NCBI GenBank assembly: GCA_045538175.1
Contig: JAZSQZ010000141.1
Location: forward strand, 1 to 10,747
Direction of reading: 5' to 3'
DNA length: 10,747 bases
Origin: JAZSQZ01 sp045538175
GTDB lineage: Bacteria; Bacillota; Clostridia; Christensenellales; UBA1242
Shown here: positions 6,729 through 10,747 of the stretch, in pieces
Layout of the letters: each line of letters opens with the position of its first letter
How positions within the stretch are numbered: the stretch's first letter is position 1
Notes under the pieces: model-generated
Database searches by the model: none
Seen by the model: only the letters and a program-made list of their open reading frames with translations
What the model was told of the DNA's origin: nothing
Position numbers and translations under genes: made by a program

Positions 6729-6829
6729 TGCTTACATTTTTTATAGGTCTATTAGTAGGAGCATTGTTAGGAACTTTAGTAACAACAGTATTATTGTTAG
6801 AAAAGGAGTGTGATAGTTATGATGAGTAA
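6728..6829 (+). CDS. 33-residue single-pass membrane peptide with glycine zipper
   Basis: This very short gene lies between two recognised frames. It encodes MLTFFIGLLVGALLGTLVTT followed by VLLLEKECDSYDE. Residues 2-24 form one hydrophobic helix, with glycines at 7, 11 and 15 (GxxxGxxxG), a pattern that favours helix packing and oligomers, then a short acidic tail. The coding potential is supported by AAGGGGGT (about 6713-6720), 8 nt before ATG 6728, by overlap of that ATG with the previous stop, and by the strong SD of the next gene (AAAGGAG, 6802-6808) lying inside it. It would sit in the cytoplasmic membrane. It is too short and too early in the operon to be assigned as a holin; role unknown. 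Confidence 0.68.
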   Translation: MLTFFIGLLVGALLGTLVTTVLLLEKECDSYDE

Positions 6830-7043
6830 TGAAGAAAAATATAAACTTGCCTTATTTTCAGTAGTTAGGAATTTAAAAGTAATGCCTGTAGGAATGGAAA
6901 TAGGAAAGAGTATGGCTGAAATAAACGCAATGTCAGTACAAACAGTAAACGAGTTAATTAATATGTGTGACTTTGAAAAAATCAAACTTTCATACGATAA
7001 CGGAATGGCAGAATTACAGAAGGCAAGTGTTGAAAATGGCTAA
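6819..7043 (+). CDS. Small hypothetical protein (74 aa)
   Basis: Unknown protein beginning MMSNEEKYKLALFSVVRNLK and continuing PVGMEIGKSMAEINAMSVQT, with a helical C-terminal half. No domain, metal site or membrane segment is seen. AAAGGAG at 6802-6808 fits ATG 6819 (10 nt) best; ATG 6822 is one codon on, and GTG 6810 is too near the SD to be used. It overlaps the end of the membrane peptide gene by 11 nt and the start of the next Cys-rich gene by 8 nt, as expected for a gene in this compact cluster. Confidence 0.72.
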   Translation: MMSNEEKYKLALFSVVRNLKVMPVGMEIGKSMAEINAMSVQTVNELINMCDFEKIKLSYDNGMAELQKASVENG

Positions 7044-7191
7044 TGCAGAATGTTGTGGTACTTGTGAATTTGCTCTTTATGACAAGGTTAATGGCTATGT
7101 GTGTACGAATGGTGAAAGTGATTATATAGCAGATTTTGTTGAATATGAGCATTGTTGTGAGGAATACGAAGTGAAGGAGTGTGAAAAATGA
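7036..7191 (+). CDS. Small Cys-rich protein (51 aa), zinc-ribbon-like
   Basis: The protein reads MANAECCGTCEFALYDKVNG then YVCTNGESDYIADFVEYEHCC and an acidic end. Cysteines lie at 6, 7, 10, 23, 40, 41 and 49. The plan CxxC(E/K)F..., C(T)N..S, then CEEYE is a pattern I know from many small phage proteins; zinc binding is likely, function unknown. The start is less certain than most: ATG 7036 is 12 nt from AGAAGG (7018-7023), whereas TTG 7030 two codons upstream would have a 6-nt gap. A longer frame exists upstream, but that part is the neighbouring gene read in another frame. The stop TGA overlaps the next ATG (ATGA). Confidence 0.78.
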   Translation: MANAECCGTCEFALYDKVNGYVCTNGESDYIADFVEYEHCCEEYEVKECEK

Positions 7192-7328
7192 AAAATGACA
7201 AAGCATGTGAATATTGTATGTACAGGCAAGTTCCGTCAAGTTTTCAGCCTTGCCTTGGCTGTAAAAACAATATGGATCATCTAAAAGATAAAGCAAAAGA
7301 TAAGGAACAGAAGAACAAGGGTAGGTGA
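7188..7328 (+). CDS. 46-residue zinc-ribbon-like protein
   Basis: MKNDKACEYCMYRQVPSSFQ is followed by PCLGCKNNMD and a lysine-rich tail. Two pairs, C7-x2-C10 and C22-x2-C25, are in the right spacing for a minimal zinc ribbon or knuckle; the basic tail (residues 31-46) could contact nucleic acid. The start is well supported: AAGGAG at 7174-7179, 8 nt before the ATG, and the ATG overlaps the previous stop. It ends where the SD of the replisome organiser gene lies (AGGTG, 7323-7327). Function unknown; the zinc site is inference from the cysteine pattern. Confidence 0.75.
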   Translation: MKNDKACEYCMYRQVPSSFQPCLGCKNNMDHLKDKAKDKEQKNKGR

Positions 7329-7333
7329 TACAG

Positions 7334-8185
7334 ATGAGTTTTGGCTGGATATCAATTCATAGACAAATACAAAGTCATTGGGTGTGGGAAGATAAGCCTT
7401 TTTCAAAAGGACAGGCTTGGATTGATTTACTGATGATGGCAAATCATACAGATAAAAAAATCCTGTTGGGTAATGAGTTGGTCGAGGTTAAGGCTGGAAG
7501 TTTCATTACGTCAGAACTGAAATTAGCTGACAAATGGGGATGGTCGAAGACGAAAGTACGCAGTTTTATGGCACTTTTAGAAAATGATAAAATGATTGTT
7601 CAAAAAAAAGACCGAAAAAAAACCACGATAACCATTGAAAACTACAGCGATTTTCAGGTTTTAGAAACTGAAAAAAAACCACAAAAAGACCACAAAAAAA
7701 CCACAAAAAAACCACAAAAAAACACAAACAATAATGTAAATAATGATAATAATATAAATAATATATTATATGCTGACAATCCAGCGCTTAATGAAACCAT
7801 TATTGCTTTTGTGGAACATAGGAAGTCTATGAAAAAGCCAATGACAGATAGAGCCATTAAATTAATGATTACTAACTTAAATAAACTATCACCTGATGTA
7901 AATGTTCAGATTGATATTCTTAATCAATCTATCATAAATGGCTGGCAAGGTATCTTCCCTTTAAAAAATCAGAATAATCAGAAAAAGGGTAGTGGCAGAA
8001 AAGAAGTTGTTCCTGATTGGATGGATAAGCAGAAGAAAAAGAACAACTTCAACAACTACCCGCAAAGGGAATACGATATGGACAAGTTAGAAAAGGACTT
8101 ACTTAAAAACCAAAGAAAAGAAGCCGGAAATAAAACGGATTTATCTGAAAGGATAGCAGCTTTAAAAGAAAAGCTAGGTCAATAA
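7334..8185 (+). CDS. Phage replisome organiser / DnaD-like replication initiator
   Basis: Such proteins bind the phage origin and load the host helicase. The 283-residue protein has two parts. Residues 1-108 form a winged-helix DNA-binding domain of the phage replisome-organiser type (FGWISIHRQIQSHWVWEDKP, then GSFITSELKLADKWGWSKTK with the recognition helix, then a beta wing rich in Lys). A Lys/Thr/Asn linker follows at 113-148. Residues 150-212 (NPALNETIIAFVEHRKSMKK to NGWQGIFPLK) look like the DnaD-related C-terminal domain found in phage initiators. The rest is a charged helical tail. ATG 7334 is chosen because AGGTG at 7323-7327 precedes it by 6 nt; the GTG at 7325 belongs to the SD. The linker DNA carries an 11-bp repeat array, the likely origin. 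Confidence 0.88.
   Translation: MSFGWISIHRQIQSHWVWEDKPFSKGQAWIDLLMMANHTDKKILLGNELVEVKAGSFITSELKLADKWGWSKTKVRSFMALLENDKMIVQKKDRKKTTITIENYSDFQVLETEKKPQKDHKKTTKKPQKNTNNNVNNDNNINNILYADNPALNETIIAFVEHRKSMKKPMTDRAIKLMITNLNKLSPDVNVQIDILNQSIINGWQGIFPLKNQNNQKKGSGRKEVVPDWMDKQKKKNNFNNYPQREYDMDKLEKDLLKNQRKEAGNKTDLSERIAALKEKLGQ
7679..7722 (+). repeat. Four tandem 11-bp A-tract repeats (CCACAAAAAAA), putative origin iterons
   Basis: Units are CCACAAAAAGA (7679-7689) and then three identical CCACAAAAAAA copies (7690-7700, 7701-7711, 7712-7722), with a decayed copy CACAAAC after them. A-runs with ACC borders also occur upstream (7602-7624). The unit is 11 nt, not a multiple of three, so each copy is read in a different frame (PQKD-HKKTT-KKPQK). 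This argues that the repeat is kept as DNA and not as protein. A-tracts spaced by one helical turn should bend DNA. Confidence 0.7.
7723..7772. other. Very A+T-rich stretch, candidate DNA-unwinding element
   Basis: Directly after the 11-bp repeats comes about 50 nt of almost pure A/T (for example AATAATGATAATAATATAAA), ending near TATATTATATG. Within the gene it encodes an Asn-rich linker (NNNVNNDNNINN). Repeats next to an easily melted stretch inside an initiator gene match the layout of known phage origins such as the lambda O gene. Function here is inferred. Confidence 0.5.
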
Positions 8186-8207
8186 TAATTTTAAGGAGTG
8201 TATAAGG

Positions 8208-8393
8208 ATGGATGGTTTAAAGGAAAAGAATTTAGCAATTTTTAAGGAAATGGCAAAGGCATATGATGAACAGGAGCGCAAGGTTGTGTTATCTGTTATG
8301 CCTACAGAAGAACTGCTTGATTGCCTGAAAGACAGATTTAATGAAATGTCATTGGTAATCAAGCAGATAGAAGCAATTACAAAGAAGGAGTAA
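8208..8393 (+). CDS. Small hypothetical helical protein (61 aa)
   Basis: MDGLKEKNLAIFKEMAKAYD begins a protein that looks wholly helical and ends LVIKQIEAITKKE. It has a single cysteine and no domain that I recognise. AAGGAG at 8193-8198 lies 9 nt before the ATG, so translation is well supported. It starts 22 nt after the replisome organiser and opens the run of small accessory genes. The last codons include the AAGGAG (8385-8390) that would serve the AUA-start gene behind it. Confidence 0.8.
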   Translation: MDGLKEKNLAIFKEMAKAYDEQERKVVLSVMPTEELLDCLKDRFNEMSLVIKQIEAITKKE

Positions 8394-8398
8394 GCAGC

Positions 8399-8536
8399 AT
8401 AAAGAAAAAGAAGAAGAAATTTAAAAAGGATCTGTTTAATCGCATATGTGAATGTTGTGGTAATGAGGTGTTTAGCAAGAAGAGAGTTTTTGCCTGTATC
8501 TACTGCAACCATTTAAACGGAATTGGGAAGGAGTGA
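8399..8536 (+). CDS. 45-residue zinc-ribbon protein with an apparent AUA start
   Basis: The open frame after the previous stop encodes a run of six lysines, FKKDLFNRI, then C17-E-C-C20 and C33-x2-C36 (FACIYCNHLNGIGKE). The two CxxC pairs 12 residues apart make a typical minimal zinc ribbon. AAGGAG at 8385-8390 is exactly 8 nt before codon 8399, but that codon is ATA, and no ATG, GTG or TTG occurs upstream in the frame before the stop at 8342. Either AUA is used as a rare, weak start or this is a gene recently silenced by ATG to ATA. The intact frame and good SD make loss, if real, recent. It fills the only gap of this size among its neighbours. Confidence 0.5.
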   Translation: MKKKKKKFKKDLFNRICECCGNEVFSKKRVFACIYCNHLNGIGKE

Positions 8537-8542
8537 TGAAGA

Positions 8543-8764
8543 ATGAGTAGGAAACCATTGTTTTTATTCGGTGATATTGTTGTGGTAGAGAATCTTCTTA
8601 TAGGTGTTGTGGTTAAAACTTGGGAAGATAAATATGGATTTTATTATGAAATATATGTGCGAAGCCTTAACGCAATTAAGGAGTATAGGGAAGAAGATGT
8701 TGAGAGATACAGAGTAAGACACAAAGAGTTGAGCCAAGAAGAAGTATACTGGCAAAACTCATAG
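8543..8764 (+). CDS. Small conserved phage protein of unknown function (73 aa)
   Basis: The sequence starts MSRKPLFLFGDIVVVENLLI and goes on GVVVKTWEDKYGFYYEIYVR, which suggests a small all-beta barrel, followed by a charged helix (YREEDVERYRVRHKELSQEE). I remember similar short proteins in other Firmicutes phages (FGD-V-V pattern, then ERY-VRHKEL), always without assigned function. The start is supported by AAGGAG at 8528-8533, 9 nt upstream. No membrane segment or metal site is visible. Confidence 0.82.
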   Translation: MSRKPLFLFGDIVVVENLLIGVVVKTWEDKYGFYYEIYVRSLNAIKEYREEDVERYRVRHKELSQEEVYWQNS

Positions 8765-8780
8765 AAGGCAGGTGTAATAG

Positions 8781-9083
8781 ATGGTTAGATTTTCAAATGG
8801 ATTTTATAGTTTTTCAGATAGTTACCTTAAAAGTATGAAAAAGCAAGACTTAATCAATTACATAAGAACTATTGAAAAGAACTGGGAAAATGCGTTAATA
8901 ACCAATGATATACAATACCATAATTGCAAAAGGTTATTAGCAGAAGAACGAAGCAAGGCTATTGATGATGTGTTTGATTTGCTGAAAACCAAAAGAGATA
9001 AAAGACATATGAAAATATGTTTTGATGATTTGGAAATAAGAAAATATAAAGAGCAGTTAAAGGCAGGTGTTAAGAATGAGTGA
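8781..9083 (+). CDS. Hypothetical phage protein with helical body (100 aa)
   Basis: Unknown protein starting MVRFSNGFYSFSDSYLKSMK, then helical, charged segments (QDLINYIRTIEKNWENALIT, then LLAEERSKAIDDVFDLLKTK) and a basic C-terminus. A structural or protein-binding helical hairpin is the most that can be said. AGGTG at 8770-8774 is 6 nt before the ATG. The gene ends 8 nt inside the next one, and its last codons carry the next gene's AGGTG signal. Confidence 0.8.
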   Translation: MVRFSNGFYSFSDSYLKSMKKQDLINYIRTIEKNWENALITNDIQYHNCKRLLAEERSKAIDDVFDLLKTKRDKRHMKICFDDLEIRKYKEQLKAGVKNE

Positions 9084-9306
9084 TACAAAACAGGTTTTAT
9101 CTGAAATTAAAGATGCAACCTATATTATAAGTATCCCATTGAAAAAATTTGATGATTTAAAGGATTTAGAAAACTTTGTGAAAGTAATGAATGAAAATGG
9201 AATAGGAGTTGCAATAAAAGCTGAATATAGCAATTTTTATCAAGGAATATTGGTAGAAGTCTTTAATAAAGAGAAATGTATTGTAAAACATTATATAGGA
9301 GTGTGA
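9076..9306 (+). CDS. Small hypothetical protein (76 aa)
   Basis: The protein begins MSDTKQVLSEIKDATYIISI and ends with beta-like segments (IGVAIKAEYSNFYQGILVEV). It looks like a small alpha/beta fold without recognisable motif. ATG 9076 is favoured: AGGTG at 9065-9069 is 6 nt upstream, while the in-frame GTG at 9067 is part of that signal. The base composition is more A+T-rich to the eye than in the recT-ssb part, as with other genes of this tail region. Function unknown. Confidence 0.75.
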   Translation: MSDTKQVLSEIKDATYIISIPLKKFDDLKDLENFVKVMNENGIGVAIKAEYSNFYQGILVEVFNKEKCIVKHYIGV

Positions 9307-9312
9307 TGAAAT

Positions 9313-9636
9313 ATGTCAGATTTAATAAGCAGAAGAGCATTGTTAGAAAAGTTTAATGATACAAGTGTACAAATTACATTTGATTTACCTGTTGAAGAAA
9401 TGCTTGGTGAAGATGTTGATATTGATGATTTTACTATGTTAGTAACAGATGCTATTCAAGCATATAAAAAAATGGTTATCGGAGTTATCAAAGAACAACC
9501 TATTGCTTTTGACAAGGAAGAAGTTGTTTGGCAGTTGGAAACTTGTGATCCACAAGAAATGATGTCGGAAGAACAAAGAAATGTCTTAAATTATGCAATA
9601 GAGATAGTAAAGGCAGGTGGAATAGATGGAATTTAA
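9313..9636 (+). CDS. Conserved phage accessory protein, SDLISRRAL type (107 aa)
   Basis: MSDLISRRALLEKFNDTSVQ is the typical opening of a phage accessory protein frequent in Clostridia phages and often present in several variants per genome; no activity is known to me. The middle is acidic (EEMLGEDVDIDDFTMLVTDA) and the protein appears helical. AGGAG at 9297-9301 is 11 nt upstream of the ATG, a little long but acceptable. It overlaps the following Cys-rich gene by 11 nt, whose AGGTG signal lies inside its end. Confidence 0.82.
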   Translation: MSDLISRRALLEKFNDTSVQITFDLPVEEMLGEDVDIDDFTMLVTDAIQAYKKMVIGVIKEQPIAFDKEEVVWQLETCDPQEMMSEEQRNVLNYAIEIVKAGGIDGI

Positions 9637-9805
9637 CGAAGAAATAAATTGCAAGACTTGTAAGCACGGATATTTTAAAGACATTGATTCTAGTGGTTGG
9701 CATAATTTATGTGGTGCAGATAATTGTTATTTATGCGCTCAAAACTGCCAATATTGTGATGACTATGAAAAAGGCGAAGTTTCTGATGGAGTAGAGCCAA
9801 TGTAA
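9626..9805 (+). CDS. Small Cys-rich protein (59 aa), probable zinc binder
   Basis: This short gene starts within the previous one. It reads MEFNEEINCKTCKHGYFKDI and later GWHNLCGADNCYLCAQNCQYC. The seven cysteines are C9-x2-C12, C29, C34-x2-C37 and C41-x2-C44, enough for one or two zinc sites. The C-terminus (45-59) is acidic. AGGTG at 9615-9619 lies exactly 6 nt before the ATG, the signal shared with many genes here, and the next gene begins 18 nt after its stop. Together these make it very likely real. Function unknown. Confidence 0.8.
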   Translation: MEFNEEINCKTCKHGYFKDIDSSGWHNLCGADNCYLCAQNCQYCDDYEKGEVSDGVEPM

Positions 9806-9823
9806 GAAAGGATGGTGAAATAG

Positions 9824-10090
9824 ATGGGTAGATATATATGTACACAAGACTTATACCTAGACAAATATGATGGTGATGGTTTTTTGATTGAAAATCAGTA
9901 TGTGAGAATACCAAAAGATAGTATATGGGAAGAAGATGCTGAAAGTCCTAAATTTATAGCACCAAATGACAGTATACATCTTGATAGAGTGTGGAAAACC
10001 AAAAAGGCAAAAACATATCAATGGATTGAAATTGATAAAGAAACATTGTTGGCACATTTCAAATCTTTGGAGAAGAGAGAAGGTGTTTAG
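9824..10090 (+). CDS. Small conserved phage protein of unknown function (88 aa)
   Basis: MGRYICTQDLYLDKYDGDGF starts a protein with a beta-rich N-terminal part, a KDSIWEEDAESPKFI segment that resembles small phage proteins with a (K)G-IWE turn, and a C-terminal helix (IDKETLLAHFKSLEKREG). Such proteins recur in phage accessory regions without assigned role. GGATGGTGA (9810-9818) serves as the SD, with TGGTG 6 nt before the ATG. Its stop TAG directly abuts the next ATG. Confidence 0.8.
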   Translation: MGRYICTQDLYLDKYDGDGFLIENQYVRIPKDSIWEEDAESPKFIAPNDSIHLDRVWKTKKAKTYQWIEIDKETLLAHFKSLEKREGV

Positions 10091-10378
10091 ATGGGTAGAT
10101 TGATAGATGCTGATGCTAACAGAGATGATTTTGTTGAAAGTGTATACGAGATTCTTTGCGACGAGCCAGACAACATTAAGGCTAATTTGATTATTGAATT
10201 ATTTGATGACATGAAAACAGCCTATGATGTGGACAAGGTTGTGGAAGAGATACACGAAGTATACAGTTGCAAAGATTGTGAATATGAAGATGATGAGTAT
10301 TCTAATGTATGCACAATTTGTTATGAAAAGAAAATAAAAAATGATATTTGCAAGATAGTCAGAAAGGGTGGTGTGTGA
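10091..10378 (+). CDS. Conserved phage accessory protein with Cys cluster, MGRLIDADA type (95 aa)
   Basis: The opening MGRLIDADANRDDFVESVYE and the segment TAYDVDKVVEEIHEVYSCKD are typical of a widespread family of phage accessory proteins that end in (I)VRKGGV, as here. Family function is unknown. Cysteines near the C-terminus (CKDC at about 60-63, then VCTIC at about 73-77) form two CxxC pairs suitable for zinc; the usual family position for this cluster is the same, as far as I recall. AGGTG at 10081-10085 lies 5 nt upstream. The stop TGA shares its last base with the next ATG. Confidence 0.82.
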   Translation: MGRLIDADANRDDFVESVYEILCDEPDNIKANLIIELFDDMKTAYDVDKVVEEIHEVYSCKDCEYEDDEYSNVCTICYEKKIKNDICKIVRKGGV

Positions 10379-10707
10379 TGAAGAAAGAATACGAGAAAAT
10401 GCTATGGCAGATAAGAGATGATATGAAAAAAGTTCCTTTAGCTGTTAGTGGTTTAGGTTCACAGTCGGCACATTTAGCTTCATATATTTCTACTTGTAGA
10501 GATTTGGAAGTAGAACACGAAAATGTGGTTTGTTTTCTAGATTATTTGCAACAGACAGTATTTTGGGAAGAACATATAAAGAAAGTTGACGAATGTGACA
10601 AAGAGGAAATTCAAATAATGATAGATTACACCAAAGAGCAGATGTACCATTTTTATAACGAATATCATTCGTGGGTACAAGAACGGTGCAATGCAAGATG
10701 GAGTTAA
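10378..10707 (+). CDS. Hypothetical helical phage protein (109 aa)
   Basis: The protein begins MKKEYEKMLWQIRDDMKKVP, contains a short Ser/Ala/Gly-rich segment (LAVSGLGSQSAHLASYISTC) and is otherwise helical and acidic, with aromatic residues clustered near the end (YHFYNEYHSWVQERCNARW). No domain is recognised. The chosen ATG at 10378 overlaps the previous stop and has GGTGGTG a few nt upstream; a longer form from an ATG at 10348 would only repeat the neighbour's end in another frame. It is the last complete gene in the window. Confidence 0.78.
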   Translation: MKKEYEKMLWQIRDDMKKVPLAVSGLGSQSAHLASYISTCRDLEVEHENVVCFLDYLQQTVFWEEHIKKVDECDKEEIQIMIDYTKEQMYHFYNEYHSWVQERCNARWS

Positions 10708-10719
10708 GAAAATTGAAAT

Positions 10720-10747
10720 AAGTCGGAGGCCAAGCGGTCTTAGGAAG
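10720..10747 (+). other. Possible 5' end of a tRNA-like sequence, cut by window edge
   Basis: GGCCAAGCGGTCTTAGG (from 10728) resembles the D-arm of a bacterial tRNA (GCC-AAGCGGT-n-GG), and the DNA around it is more G+C-rich than the genes before it. The expected U at position 8 is not found in any alignment I tried, and the rest lies outside the window. This may be chance. Confidence 0.2.

Noticed and set aside
6982..7296. Minus-strand open frame of 104 codons opposite the Cys-rich genes
   Set aside because: Overlaps three + strand genes with good start signals; composition is typical of an antisense shadow.
7723..7772. Reading the Asn-rich linker as a meaningful protein repeat
   Set aside because: The Asn and Lys runs follow from A/T-only DNA and from the 11-bp repeats; they are better explained at DNA level.
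8174..8512. Minus-strand open frame of 112 codons
   Set aside because: Opposite the 8208 gene and the zinc-ribbon frame; no SD and hydrophobic, Ser-rich shadow composition.
1..10747. CRISPR array, insertion sequence, attachment site or toxin-antitoxin pair
   Set aside because: I found no regularly spaced repeats of the right size, no transposase, no integrase and no recognisable toxin or antitoxin motif.

Overview
The window looks like part of the early (recombination/replication) region of a temperate tailed phage or prophage of a low-GC Gram-positive host. Gut Clostridia of the Lachnospiraceae type are my best guess. The reasons are A+T-rich DNA, strong Shine-Dalgarno (SD) sites before nearly every gene, all genes on the + strand with 1-14 nt gaps or overlaps, and recognisable phage proteins: a C5 cytosine methyltransferase, a DUF1351 protein, RecT, SSB, a RusA-type resolvase and a replisome organiser. 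The host assignment is inference from style and remembered family resemblance; no search was run.

Layout. (1) 3-1949: the C-terminal part of a DNA cytosine methyltransferase, open at the left edge, that runs without a stop into a DUF1351 protein; a good internal SD and ATG at 1083 could still make DUF1351 alone. (2) 1964-5047: two helical proteins of unknown function, RecT, a short protein usually labelled 'replication terminator', and a conserved phage protein of unknown function. A 10-bp hairpin (5061-5086) occupies the one clear intergenic gap. (3) 5102-6725: MazG-like pyrophosphohydrolase, SSB, a small Cys-rich protein, RusA-type resolvase and a conserved unknown. (4) 6728-7328: four very small genes: a 33-residue membrane peptide, a 74-residue unknown and two Cys-rich mini-proteins. 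(5) 7334-8185: the replisome organiser. Its linker-coding DNA carries four tandem 11-bp A-tract repeats followed by a very A+T-rich stretch, the arrangement expected of a phage replication origin. (6) 8208-10707: nine or ten small accessory genes of mostly unknown function, including one zinc-ribbon gene whose only plausible start is AUA. The last 40 nt hold no complete gene.

As a system, RecT, SSB and RusA form a strand-annealing and branch-resolution set, the organiser and its putative origin start replication, the methyltransferase would protect phage DNA from host restriction, and the MazG-like enzyme would act on nucleotide pools. No exonuclease partner of RecT, integrase, repressor or structural gene is in the window. 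The most notable observations are the 11-bp repeat array inside the replisome organiser gene, the methyltransferase-DUF1351 read-through fusion, the six degenerate repeats in the methyltransferase variable region, the AUA-start zinc-ribbon gene, and an unusually uniform AGGTG-N6-ATG start signal that creates false in-frame GTG starts.
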